Notes: generated by a model from the letters alone, not told the origin. 33,097 nt of DNA from CAYMLQ01 sp964390795 (GCA_964390795.1 CAYMLQ010000024.1:1-33097), one strand, 5' to 3'; shown: positions 6,791 to 14,871, counted from the stretch's first letter. Numbers and translations are program-made.

Positions 6791-8815
6791 CTACTCCAGC
6801 TTTACCCAGACGAAGTCGAGCTTCTCGGACACGGTGACGGTTAATATCCCATCCGCCACGCGGGCGGTGCCGCGACCGCCGAGGACGGTGGCTCGATTCG
6901 CGTTTGGGATGCGAGGACACGGGCGAGACGCCCGTGCCACATCCAGAGTGAACTCAGCGCTCGCGTTCAGCTCGCGGAAAAGCAGCGCGTAGCCGCCCTT
7001 GCCGTCCGCCGCCGCAGACACGAAGCCGGTCCAGGCCACGCCGTCCGGCGCCGCGCCCACCGGAACGATCGCGCCGCCGTGCATGCGCGCCCGCTCCCGC
7101 TTCCACGCCGCCACGAGGGGCCGCATCTGCGCGGCGTGCTCGGCCGGCAGGTTCGAGACTTCGAACCACCCCAGCGGGCTCGCCATCATCGCGACCGCAA
7201 AGAGCGTGTCCGGCTTGTACAGCGCAGGGGCCAGCGGATCGCCCTTGTACTTGTCAGCATTGCGCGTGTTGTTTAGCACTTCGATGCGCAGCCGCAGCGG
7301 ATCGACCGTCTGCGACAGCATCCACAGGTTGCGCAGCGTCTGATGCGGCCAGTAGCGGTGGAAGTCGGTGTAGCGGTTCTCCACAAAGAGCGGCCCGATA
7401 TCCGGCAGCCCGAAGTAGCCCGGCCGGATCTCGGCGGTCACGTCGAGATCGAACGTGATCGCGCCCGCCGAGCCCTCCAGCATACGGTCGAACATCGCCC
7501 GCTGATTGCGCAGCGACGCGGCGCTGTGCGTCTTCATCGAGTCGATCTTGAAGTAGTTGACGCCCAGCTCGCGGTGGAACTTCAGCAGGTGGTCGGCGTC
7601 TCGCTGCCAGTTCGCCGCGTCGTTGCTTGAGTCCGGCCCGAACCAGAGCCCGAAGTTCATGCCTTTGTCGCGCGCGGCCTTGACCACCTTCTCCAGCCCA
7701 CTCGGAAAACGCGCGGGATCGGCGTCCCAGAAATTCGGATCAGCCGCCCAGTAGCCGTTCCACACGCCCTTGCCGCGCGCGGCCACTGAGTTCGCCGAAC
7801 GCCCCTTCTGCCAGCCGTCGTCGATCTGCACCACGTCCACGCCCAAGGCCGCGCCCGCCTCGACCTCTTGCAACAGGAAGGCCTCGTTGATGCGCGCGTC
7901 GCGCGAGCGGTCGCCCCACGTGTTGCTGAGGAACATCCCGTCGCGCTCCGGCCGGTACTCGCGCAGACAGCGCTGAAAGGCGTGCAGCGCGCGCGTGCGG
8001 CCCGCGCGCCCGCCGCGGAAGCCCAGCACGGCCACGGGATAGCCGTTGAAAAAAGCGGCGATTGAACGCGCGCCGGGATTGACGCTGAAATCGACCGCCG
8101 CCTTGTCCTGCCTCGCGTGCGGCAGCGGAGCGAGTTTGAGGAACGCCAGCCCCGTGCCGTCAATCACGTTCTCCGCAATCAGGACACAGCCCTGCGCGTC
8201 GAACTTCGCCTCGTTGGGCATCAGCAGCCACTCGCGCTCGGAGACCAACTCGTTGTGGTTGTCGGTCTGATCCATCAGCGTCACCTGCGTGACGCGCAGA
8301 TGCTGCGGCTCCAGCGCCAGCGTCTCGGCGCCCGCGACGGCCGCGGCCTCGCCCTTCTGCGGCTTGTCCGACTCGATGCCGCTGGCCAGCGCGTCCTTGG
8401 CCACGCCACCGCCGGACTCGCCGTCCAGCCGCTCGGCGAGCACGCCCGCCGCATCGGGGTAGAGCCACAGCGAGAACTGCTGCGTCAGCTTGCCCTTGGC
8501 CGTCACGTCCAGCCGCACGCCCTCCGCGCCCACGACGCTGCGGCGACCGGTCGTCGTCTTGACCTCCAGCGTGCCCGTCATCTTGGACTGATGCGCTGAG
8601 GCGGCGAGCCACTCGGCGTCAGGGTTCTTAAGCACAAAAGAGACCGGCGCGAGGCCGGCGTCGCCCGCGACCCACGCGCGCTCGAACAGCGCGTTGCCGA
8701 CGGTCAGCCGTCCGTTCTCCCACGACGCGTAGCACCCTTTGAAAGCCACTTTCTCGGCGTGCGCCGTCAACGCCAGTGCCAAGACCAACCCGCAGGCAAA
8801 ATTGCTTACTTTCAT
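6791..8815 (-). CDS. Secreted GH36-like (clan GH-D) glycoside hydrolase, alpha-galactosidase-like
   Basis: The 674-residue protein has a signal peptide (MKVSNFACGLVLALALTAHA), an N-terminal beta-sandwich domain (about 25-290) and a TIM barrel. Barrel signatures include VDVVQIDDGWQKG, MNFGLWFGPDSSN and VNYFKIDSMK, where Asp425 corresponds to the clan-D nucleophile. The acid/base is less clear; Asp residues in FDLDVTAEIRPGYF are candidates. The C-terminal beta domain ends FVWVKLE. Family members cleave terminal alpha-galactosides or related sugars; substrate cannot be assigned. Within the C-terminal domain, the segment VARASRPCPRIP is encoded by a REP-type palindrome (6918-6940), an in-frame insertion. 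The gene is divergent from the HzsA-related gene, sharing the 8816-8974 spacer. No strong Shine-Dalgarno sequence precedes the ATG. Confidence 0.85.
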   Translation of the reverse strand: MKVSNFACGLVLALALTAHAEKVAFKGCYASWENGRLTVGNALFERAWVAGDAGLAPVSFVLKNPDAEWLAASAHQSKMTGTLEVKTTTGRRSVVGAEGVRLDVTAKGKLTQQFSLWLYPDAAGVLAERLDGESGGGVAKDALASGIESDKPQKGEAAAVAGAETLALEPQHLRVTQVTLMDQTDNHNELVSEREWLLMPNEAKFDAQGCVLIAENVIDGTGLAFLKLAPLPHARQDKAAVDFSVNPGARSIAAFFNGYPVAVLGFRGGRAGRTRALHAFQRCLREYRPERDGMFLSNTWGDRSRDARINEAFLLQEVEAGAALGVDVVQIDDGWQKGRSANSVAARGKGVWNGYWAADPNFWDADPARFPSGLEKVVKAARDKGMNFGLWFGPDSSNDAANWQRDADHLLKFHRELGVNYFKIDSMKTHSAASLRNQRAMFDRMLEGSAGAITFDLDVTAEIRPGYFGLPDIGPLFVENRYTDFHRYWPHQTLRNLWMLSQTVDPLRLRIEVLNNTRNADKYKGDPLAPALYKPDTLFAVAMMASPLGWFEVSNLPAEHAAQMRPLVAAWKRERARMHGGAIVPVGAAPDGVAWTGFVSAAADGKGGYALLFRELNASAEFTLDVARASRPCPRIPNANRATVLGGRGTARVADGILTVTVSEKLDFVWVKLE
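6918..6940 (-). repeat. REP-like palindrome inside the GH36-like coding sequence
   Basis: CACGGGCG-AGA-CGCCCGTG (6918-6936), followed by CCAC, is a near-perfect hairpin of the GGCACGGGCG family. The same family occurs at 25279-25326 and 27063-27113. Here it is translated as part of the C-terminal domain and keeps the frame. Confidence 0.75.
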
Positions 8816-8935
8816 GTTTCATAATTTAGCACGGTGCCTGCCGCGCAGGCGAGCCGTAAAGAAGCATGTAAAATGAGGCTTGCCGATGGGGAAAGAAAGG
8901 GCAAGGCTGAAGATCAGGCTTTTGAATCCGGGGTA

Positions 8936-8943
8936 AACCGGTT
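8936..8943. promoter_or_regulatory. AACCGGTT palindrome in divergent promoter region
   Basis: TAAACCGGTTA (8934-8944) resembles half-conserved LacI-family operators, which often have a central CCGG with A/T flanks. It lies about 32 bp upstream of the HzsA-related start, in the only spacer between the divergent genes. A single copy was seen, so this is weak evidence. Confidence 0.25.
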
Positions 8944-8974
8944 ACGATTCCCCTATCTAGAAAAGGTGGCACTC

Positions 8975-11923
8975 ATGAAGCGAATGACCTTTAGGACTTG
9001 GACGGCCGTTGCGTGTCAGGCGTTGGCCACGGCGGCAGCCCTTGCCGCTGAAGCGAATGACGTCGCCTTCACGGCCAAGCTAGACGGCAACGAACAGCGC
9101 GATGTGATGATCGTGCCGGACCACCGGTTCGTCATCAGCGCACCCGTTTGTAAGCCAGCCCGCGCCTCGCTCGCTCTGAACGGACGGCCGCTCACTCCCG
9201 CACACGGCTCAGCGTCGGGCGCGTGGTTCTATGCCGACGTCTTCGGTAGGGACGGTTCCCCGAACCGTCCGCGGACGCCTCGGGGAGGCGTCCCTGCCGG
9301 CGAAAGTACGCAGATTCTTCTGACCGGGCACGGGGCCGTGCCGGGCGGGTGGCGGATGACAGCGGTGTTGAACGCGAACGATGAGGTGCGCGTGAGCTTG
9401 GATGCCGGTCCGATGACGCTGGGCGAGATCGGGTTTAAGGCAGAGACGATCGAGGGGCAGCCGCTGGCGTGTCAGGCGGCGTCCAATGCCATTGTGATCC
9501 GGGCGTCATCGAGCGCGGGTGCTGTGCGAATCACCCGTTTCACCTCCGGCGGCAAGCCACTGACGCTCGTGCCGGAGCGCCGCCCCTTCTCGCGCGAGCC
9601 GGTCACCTGTTCGCCTGATCCGCTTCCAGCCATCGCCGAGGCGCTGCTCGAAGGGGACTGGCGCATGCAGGACGGCATCGGCACGCCCCGCGAGCCACGC
9701 ACCTACGCGCAGGCGGCGGAGCGGCTGCTGCGCCGCATGGCAGCGGCAGGCATGGACCAGGCCGCCTTAGACGCCTTGCGGACGAAACAGCCGAAGGCGA
9801 CGGCGGACGAGGCGGCGTCGGAGGCGTATTGGCTGGCTGCGCACCGGCTGCGCCGGAGCCTGCTGCTCGCCGCTTCGCTTTTCGACAAAACGCCGCTGCT
9901 GTTCGTCAAACACGTGCCCTCCGTGATGAGCCACCAACTCACGCAGATGTATGGCTACTGTTCGCAGCCCGGCGGCGGCCTGTTCGTGCTGGAACAGCCT
10001 GGCACCACCATGCGTACGCGGGACCTCACGCCGGGCACGCTTCCGGCTGGAAACTTCATGACGCCGGAGCTCTCCTTCGACGGGCAGCGACTGCTCTTCG
10101 CCTATTGCCCCGTCAAGGGGGCGCCGCGCGCATGGGAATTCGGCGACCAGACCCAGAACTTGCGTTACCACCTCTACGAACTCGAACTGACTGACGGCGC
10201 GCTGAAGCCCCTCACCCAGGGCGACACCGACAATTTCTTCCCCCTCTACCTGCCCTCGGGTGACATCCTCTTCTCGTCGACGAGGCGCGGCGGCTACCAC
10301 CGCTGCGGGCGCGGCCCCTGCTTCGTCTACACGCTCTCGCGCATGGGCGCGAAAGGTGAGCACCCGCACAGCATCTCCTTTCACGAGACGCACGAATGGG
10401 ACCCCTGCCTGCTCAACGACGGCCGAGTCGTCTACACGCGCTGGGACTACGTGGACCGCAACGCCGTGCACTACCAGCAGCTCTGGTCGGCGCGTCCCGA
10501 CGGCGGCAATGTGCGCATCTTTTACGGCAACAACACCTGGAATCCGGCCGGGATCTGGGAGGCGCGATCGATTCCAGGCTCTTCGCGGATCATGGCCACC
10601 GCCGCACCGCACCACGGGATGAGCGCAGGCTCGATCGTCCTGCTGGACGTCACAAAAGGCGTTGACGGTAGAGAGCCGTTGACGCGCCTCACGCCGGACG
10701 TGCGGTTCCCCGAATCGGAGTCACCGCTGGCCCGTGGCCCGGACCCCGCGAAGCCTTACGACTTCGACACGCCGACCGCAGGATACTGGAACAGCCCGCT
10801 GAAGGAACCGTGGATGGAGAAGACGCCGACCGAGGAGGAGCGCCGCTGGCCGGGCCACTGCTACAAGTCGCCGTGGCCGCTCTCCGAAACGCTGTTCCTC
10901 GCCTCCTACAGCTACGACCCGCTGGTCGGCGAACCGGGTCCGAACATCCCCAACATGTTCGGCCTCTACCTGTGCGACGCCTTCGGCAACAAGGAGTTGC
11001 TCTATCGCGACCCGAACATTTCCTGTCTCTGGGCGCGGCCGCTAGCCAAGCGCACCCCTCCGCCCAAAGTGGCCTCGTCCATCGACGCCGCCCGTTGCGT
11101 CCAGGGCACGGGCACGTTCTTCTTGAGCAACGTGATGGAAAGCTGGCCGTATCTGCCGACAAACACGACCATCACGCATCTGCGCCTCTTCCAAGTGCTC
11201 CTCAAAACCACGCCGCATATCGACGCGCCCAAAGTCGCCGCAGGCCTCGGTGCGCCGGGTCGGCAGGTGCTGGGCACCGTTCCCGTGGAGGCGGACGGAT
11301 CGGCCTACTTTGAAGCGCCCGCACGTACGCCGCTCTATTTTCAGGCGCTCGACGCGCAGGGCCGCGCCGTACAGACAATGCGCAGCCTCGTCTACCTACA
11401 GCCGGGCGAGGCGGAAACCTGCATCGGCTGCCACGAGCACCGTATGAAAAAAGAGCCGCCCCGCGCCCAGGCGCTGGCCATCCGGCGCGCGCCCTCCGTG
11501 ATCGCGCCGGGCCCCGACGGCACGAAGCCTTTCAGTTACCCGCGCCTGGTCCAGCCCGTGCTTGATCGCCGTTGCGTCGCCTGCCACGACGGCAAGGAGC
11601 CGAAGCGTCCCGTGCTCACGGGCGAACCCGAAGGCGCGTTCTCGAAATCGTTCAACGCGCTGATCAAACACGTGGCGTACTCATCCTGGAACGCGCCAAA
11701 CCAGAATTGCGAGCCTCTCACCGAACCGTTGCGTTTCGGCGCACTGGGCAGTCCGCTCGCAGCGATGCTGGCGAAGGGGCACGGCAAGGTGACACTCGCC
11801 CCCGACGATTGGGAGCTTCTGAACATCTGGATGGATGCGAACGGCGCGTTCTACGGGACATTCGACGCGGACCAACAGAAAATGCAACTGGCGGGCGACG
11901 CGATCGCGGGGCCGAAGGAATGA
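8975..11923 (+). CDS. HzsA-related secreted protein with beta-propeller-like and c-type haem domains
   Basis: The 982-residue protein starts at ATG 8975 (AAGGTGG 5 nt upstream), followed by a signal peptide ending about ALAAEA. Translation from 8834 would add 47 residues of non-signal sequence. The central part (about 290-700) has repeated TolB/propeller-like strands (GNFMTPELSFDGQRLLFAY, LPSGDILFSSTRRGGYHRC, LLNDGRVVYTRWDYVDRN). Two CxxCH haem-attachment motifs follow: CIGCH at 816 and CVACH at 867. This matches the order known for hydrazine synthase alpha-subunit homologues: propeller, haem middle domain, haem C-terminal domain. HzsB/C partners are absent, so hydrazine synthesis is not implied. 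Residues 91-108 are encoded by an inserted REP pair (9246-9297). It may be a periplasmic redox or sugar-oxidising protein (inference). Confidence 0.8.
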   Translation: MKRMTFRTWTAVACQALATAAALAAEANDVAFTAKLDGNEQRDVMIVPDHRFVISAPVCKPARASLALNGRPLTPAHGSASGAWFYADVFGRDGSPNRPRTPRGGVPAGESTQILLTGHGAVPGGWRMTAVLNANDEVRVSLDAGPMTLGEIGFKAETIEGQPLACQAASNAIVIRASSSAGAVRITRFTSGGKPLTLVPERRPFSREPVTCSPDPLPAIAEALLEGDWRMQDGIGTPREPRTYAQAAERLLRRMAAAGMDQAALDALRTKQPKATADEAASEAYWLAAHRLRRSLLLAASLFDKTPLLFVKHVPSVMSHQLTQMYGYCSQPGGGLFVLEQPGTTMRTRDLTPGTLPAGNFMTPELSFDGQRLLFAYCPVKGAPRAWEFGDQTQNLRYHLYELELTDGALKPLTQGDTDNFFPLYLPSGDILFSSTRRGGYHRCGRGPCFVYTLSRMGAKGEHPHSISFHETHEWDPCLLNDGRVVYTRWDYVDRNAVHYQQLWSARPDGGNVRIFYGNNTWNPAGIWEARSIPGSSRIMATAAPHHGMSAGSIVLLDVTKGVDGREPLTRLTPDVRFPESESPLARGPDPAKPYDFDTPTAGYWNSPLKEPWMEKTPTEEERRWPGHCYKSPWPLSETLFLASYSYDPLVGEPGPNIPNMFGLYLCDAFGNKELLYRDPNISCLWARPLAKRTPPPKVASSIDAARCVQGTGTFFLSNVMESWPYLPTNTTITHLRLFQVLLKTTPHIDAPKVAAGLGAPGRQVLGTVPVEADGSAYFEAPARTPLYFQALDAQGRAVQTMRSLVYLQPGEAETCIGCHEHRMKKEPPRAQALAIRRAPSVIAPGPDGTKPFSYPRLVQPVLDRRCVACHDGKEPKRPVLTGEPEGAFSKSFNALIKHVAYSSWNAPNQNCEPLTEPLRFGALGSPLAAMLAKGHGKVTLAPDDWELLNIWMDANGAFYGTFDADQQKMQLAGDAIAGPKE
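9246..9297. repeat. Inverted REP pair inside the HzsA-related coding sequence
   Basis: A GTAG head is followed by hairpin GGACGGTTC-CCC-GAACCGTCC (9250-9270), a GC spacer, then GGACGCCTC-GGG-GAGGCGTCC (9273-9293) ending in CTGCC in the opposite orientation. Both stems are perfect 9-bp. The pair translates in frame as GRDGSPNRPRTPRGGVPAG. A diverged copy of the same pair lies at 16040-16086. Confidence 0.85.
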
Positions 11924-12012
11924 GGCCAATCTCCTCATGTTGCGCATAGGCAACCCTTCCAAGAGGCAGGGATGTGGACAATCAAACAACCCCGCAGCCC
12001 GCTTGACTCATG

Positions 12013-12040
12013 GTAAGTCGGGCAGGAATGCCCGACTTAC
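12013..12040. repeat. Variant REP hairpin overlapping the RAYT stop codon
   Basis: GTAAGTCGGGCA (12013-12024), loop GGAA and TGCCCGACTTAC (12029-12040) form a perfect 12-bp stem. The stem differs from the neighbouring REPs (GTCGGGCA against GTCAGGCA). The RAYT stop codon TAA (12039-12037 on the minus strand) lies in its right arm. Confidence 0.85.
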
Positions 12041-12828
12041 TTTTCTCGGCCCCGTAGGTCAGGCATTCCTGCCTGACACGAAGCCGGTAGGTCAGGCATT
12101 CCTGCCTGACACGAAGCCGGTAGGTCAGGCATTCCTGCCTGACACGAAGCCGGTATGTCAGGCATTCCTGCCTGACCCGCCAGCCCACTCTCCGCATCAG
12201 CCACATACTCCGGGCGCACCAGCGTCCACGGCCACGCTTTCCAGCATCCGGCCAACCCTGCCTTCACCGGGTTCTGCGCGATATACCCCACGCTCCAACG
12301 AAGCTCCTCGTCTGTACGGCACCAATGATCGAAGCTCTCGTCCATCCAGAATGGCTGCCCTGTACGCCCCAAGCACTTATTGGCCTCATGAGCCGTGAAG
12401 CCCTTCAAAACACCGAGATCGCGGTTGAGTTGACCGTCTCCGTCCCCTCGATGCCGCATCAGAAGATGCACGTGATTCGGCATGATTGTCGCGGCATAAA
12501 TCAGCCATCTCTTTTTCGCTTCCAACCACTCGAAAGCGCGAAAGACAAGAGCGGCGACCGGCACTGTGTTCAGAAACGTTGGGCTTTCCTTGGCCGAATC
12601 CAAAATGGCCTCTATTCTTTTGAACTGAATACGCTGCAACGCAGTCCGCTCCTCATCTGAAGGGTGGCGGGCCGCGAACGCCTCTCGCTCTTGCACCAGA
12701 TGCTCAGTGACCGCCTGCGGCAAAGAGCCCTTGAGCCGGATCGTCACGAAATAGGCGCGGCCTGATACAAACCAGTGCGGCAGGTGGCGGCGGCGGAACT
12801 CGAGCGTCTGGGGGTTGGTGTCAGGCAT
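12037..12828 (-). CDS. REP-associated tyrosine transposase (RAYT, Y1_Tnp family)
   Basis: The 263-residue protein has a core at residues 1-205 with the HUH metal-binding motif MPNHVHLLM (His119, His121) and the catalytic-tyrosine region VGYIAQNPVKAGL (Tyr182). The intervening FWMDESFDHW segment is also typical of RAYTs. These enzymes bind and cleave single-stranded REP hairpins and are thought to have spread REPs as domesticated relatives of IS200/IS605 transposases. The start at 12828 has GGAG 8 nt upstream. The last ~45 residues are unusual: they are three to four copies of an 11-residue unit, QAGMPDLPASC, translated from the tandem REPs, and the stop codon lies in another REP. The core therefore looks intact while the tail is repeat-derived. 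Confidence 0.92.
   Translation of the reverse strand: MPDTNPQTLEFRRRHLPHWFVSGRAYFVTIRLKGSLPQAVTEHLVQEREAFAARHPSDEERTALQRIQFKRIEAILDSAKESPTFLNTVPVAALVFRAFEWLEAKKRWLIYAATIMPNHVHLLMRHRGDGDGQLNRDLGVLKGFTAHEANKCLGRTGQPFWMDESFDHWCRTDEELRWSVGYIAQNPVKAGLAGCWKAWPWTLVRPEYVADAESGLAGQAGMPDIPASCQAGMPDLPASCQAGMPDLPASCQAGMPDLRGREK
12054..12176 (+). repeat. Four tandem REPs with 33-bp period
   Basis: Copies lie at 12054-12077, 12087-12110, 12120-12143 and 12153-12176. Each has a GTAG head (GTAT in the fourth) and a hairpin GTCAGGCA-TTCC-TGCCTGAC. A conserved 9-nt spacer (ACGAAGCCG) gives an exact 33-bp period. Because 33 is divisible by three, the array stays open in the RAYT reading frame and encodes its C-terminal tail. 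Confidence 0.95.
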
Positions 12829-12853
12829 AAGGCAGTCTCCTTGCCGTGAGCGG

Positions 12854-12877
12854 GTCAGGCAGGAATGCCTGACCTAC
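12854..12877 (-). repeat. REP, inverted copy
   Basis: The GTCAGGCA stem family, minus orientation (ends ...TGACCTAC on the plus strand, i.e. a GTAG head on the minus strand). It lies 26 bp upstream of the RAYT start, in its probable promoter region. Confidence 0.9.
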
Positions 12878-12892
12878 CGCACGCCGCAACTC

Positions 12893-12916
12893 GTCAGGCA
12901 GGAATGCCTGACCTAC
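12893..12916 (-). repeat. REP, inverted copy
   Basis: Same sequence and orientation as 12854-12877, with a 39-bp start-to-start spacing. It forms an inverted pair with the direct copy at 12931-12954. Confidence 0.9.
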
Positions 12917-12930
12917 CGCGTACGCAATCT

Positions 12931-12954
12931 GTAGGTCAGGCATTCCTGCCTGAC
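12931..12954 (+). repeat. REP, direct copy
   Basis: GTAG head plus the GTCAGGCA-TTCC-TGCCTGAC hairpin. It is the last copy of this family on the GH78 side. The interval 12955-13071, up to the GH78 stop, holds no gene. Confidence 0.9.
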
Positions 12955-13071
12955 ACCGTTCGGCGTTTGATTGGCTCATACCTTACACCCGTTTCTACCC
13001 CGTAAACACCTGAGACAGAGCAGCCTTTCGTTTCACGACGACGTTGCGGCGCCATCGGCGTCTCGGCACAC

Positions 13072-14766
13072 TCAACGCGTCCCGTCTGGGGCGAAGGCGG
13101 TGTTGAACATGCGGCCGGTCAGCAGAGACGCGTCGGGCTTGGCCCTGAGACCGGTCACCTCGGCGTAGCGGAATCTCATGTAGGTGAAGTGCGGCTCGCA
13201 GGTCTCGACCCCGCCTCCGCGCAGCGTGTAGCGCACGGTCTGGCTCTGCCCTTCGACGAGCTTGCCCGCATGGAGGTTCTCGCGGCAGACCGTGCCGTCG
13301 GGGTTCAGAACTTCGCTGAGGAACAGATCCACGGTCGTGCCGGCTTCGCCCTGCACCTTCAGCCTCGTCCAGCCCACGAGGCACTGCCCGAAATCGAACA
13401 CGTACACGCCGGACTTGGGTTCGGTCACTGCGACCGGCGTCAGCTCCTGCGTCACGCGGATCGGCTCGCTCCGCTGCCACACCAGATCGCCGGCCTTTAC
13501 CGCGCGATCGATCAGCGCGGGCTGCCAGCGCGCATCTGGCTTGAAGCCAGGCTCATCCCAACCTTCCATCTCCTTGCGCGCATCGTAGGTCTCGCCTTCG
13601 TAAATACCCGAGAAACGCAGCGGACCATCGGTTGAGCCCAGCCAGTTCTCATCGGTCGCCACGGTCTGCCGGGCGCCATCGGCGAACTCGATTTCGAGCT
13701 GCGCCTTGAGCCGAGGCTCGTACCCGTACAGGCAGATGTCCGGCGGTGGCCCTTGAACGCGTCCGCAGTACCAGCCGTTGCCGAGGGTCGCGCCCAGCGC
13801 GTTCGCGCCCGTACGCAGCAGCGCCGTGACGTCGTAGGCCTGCACCTGGACGCGCTTGTCGTACGCGGTCCACTCGGGCGTCAGCAGGGCGTCGCCCACG
13901 CGCTGTCCGTTGAGCCGCAGCTCATACAGGCCCAGCGCGGTGGCATAAAGCATGGCCCGCAACGGCTGCGCCACGACCGAGAAATCGCGCCGCAGAACAC
14001 GCGGCGTCTGAAGGCGCTTAACGCGCGGGGCCGCTGCCGCCTCGTTCTCCGACGCTGTCACGAAAGCACCCTCCGGTGCGCTGGCCGTGTAGCGCTTGCC
14101 AGCGATCTCGTACACGACCTCCAGCCGCTTGCCGCCACCGATGGCCGGATCGCCGAAGTTCTCGTTGCTAGCCTGCACCAACAGCACGCCGCCCTTGGTC
14201 ACGACGATCTCGCGCACCTTTTCGGTCGCGTCCACCTGATGCTGGTTGTCGGACGTGCCATAGACCGCGCTGACGATCGTCAGCTTGGGCGGTGCGGGTT
14301 TTGCCGCCAGATCCTCGGGAAACAGCTCCTCGACCCGCAGCCATTCCGCCCGCCAGTCAGCGACATGCAGCAGGCCCAGAGTCCAAAAAGCGGCTTCGCT
14401 CCACGGCGTCGCGCGTCCATCACGATCCCACGCGCGCACCTTCCAGTGGCATCGGCTGCGGGCGTCGAGCGGCCGCCCGCCGTATATGATCGGGAGGCTC
14501 TTACCCGAGCGCACGCGCCCCGAGTCCCACAGGTCACCCTCATCACGGGCCAGCCGCTCCGGCGCTGACGCCACGAGGATCTGGTAAGCGGCCTGAACCG
14601 AGCCCCGGCTTCCCGAGTCGTCCTTCATAACCCATGAGAGCCGCGGCTCGCGCTCGCCGATGCCCAGCGGGTTGACCCGGTCTTCGCACCGCAGGCTGTC
14701 AAGTGTCGCGGCCTGCGCACCCAGGGCGAAGGCGAACCCACATAGTCCCAAAAACACCCGGCTCAT
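13072..14766 (-). pseudogene. GH78 alpha-L-rhamnosidase lacking the catalytic domain (truncated)
   Basis: The 564-residue product starts at ATG 14766 with signal peptide MSRVFLGLCGFAFALGAQA; the upstream start at 14808 adds a non-signal extension. An Fn3-like N-terminal domain (RCEDRVNPLGIGEREPRLSWVM) is followed by the accessory domain with LYELRLNGQRVGDALLTPEWTAYDKR and GNGWYCGR, and by the concanavalin-like domain (VYVFDFGQCLVGWTRLKVQGEAG). This is the standard GH78 N-terminal architecture. The protein then ends at FNTAFAPDGTR, where intact homologues (about 900-1100 residues) continue into the (alpha/alpha)6 catalytic barrel that carries the acidic catalytic residues. The barrel is not found downstream. 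REP/RAYT sequences begin about 120 bp beyond the stop. Hydrolytic activity is not expected; it may be a pseudogene or a residual binding protein. Confidence 0.75.
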
Positions 14767-14795
14767 GGCCTGCCTTTTTCCCTTTTCGACCGTCG

Positions 14796-14815
14796 GTCGG
14801 GATCGCAATCCCGAC
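14796..14815. repeat. REP-like palindrome, GTCGGGAT family
   Basis: GTCGGGAT-CGCA-ATCCCGAC is a perfect 8-bp stem with a 4-nt loop, in the spacer between the GH78 and PNPOx-like genes. Confidence 0.8.
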
Positions 14816-14830
14816 TCTCTTCCGCTATCC

Positions 14831-14854
14831 GTAAGTCACGCTCGCAATCCCGAC
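14831..14854. repeat. Degenerate REP-like copy, GTCGGGAT family
   Basis: GTAAGTCACGCTCGCAATCCCGAC, split as a decayed left arm (GTAAGTCACG) and an intact right arm (ATCCCGAC). It lies between the two better copies. Confidence 0.5.
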
Positions 14855-14871
14855 GCCACGATCACCCCCGC

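Larger units (their letters stand above)
12013..12954 (-). mobile_element. RAYT with flanking REP cluster (REPtron-like unit)
   Basis: A RAYT gene (12037-12828) is bracketed by one variant hairpin and four tandem REPs on its 3' side, and by two inverted REPs and one direct REP on its 5' side. All but the first share the GTCAGGCA stem. The link between RAYTs and flanking REPs with a 5' GTAG is established for this family. The unit sits between the end of an HzsA-related gene and a truncated GH78 gene. Confidence 0.85.

Noticed and set aside
8975..11923. True hydrazine synthase / anammox
   Set aside because: No HzsB, HzsC or hydrazine dehydrogenase is present, and the neighbours are carbohydrate genes. 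HzsA-related proteins are common outside anammox bacteria.
12054..12176. CRISPR-like array (regular 33-bp period)
   Set aside because: The spacers are identical 9-nt sequences, the repeats are hairpins found singly elsewhere, and no cas genes are present. It is a tandem REP array.
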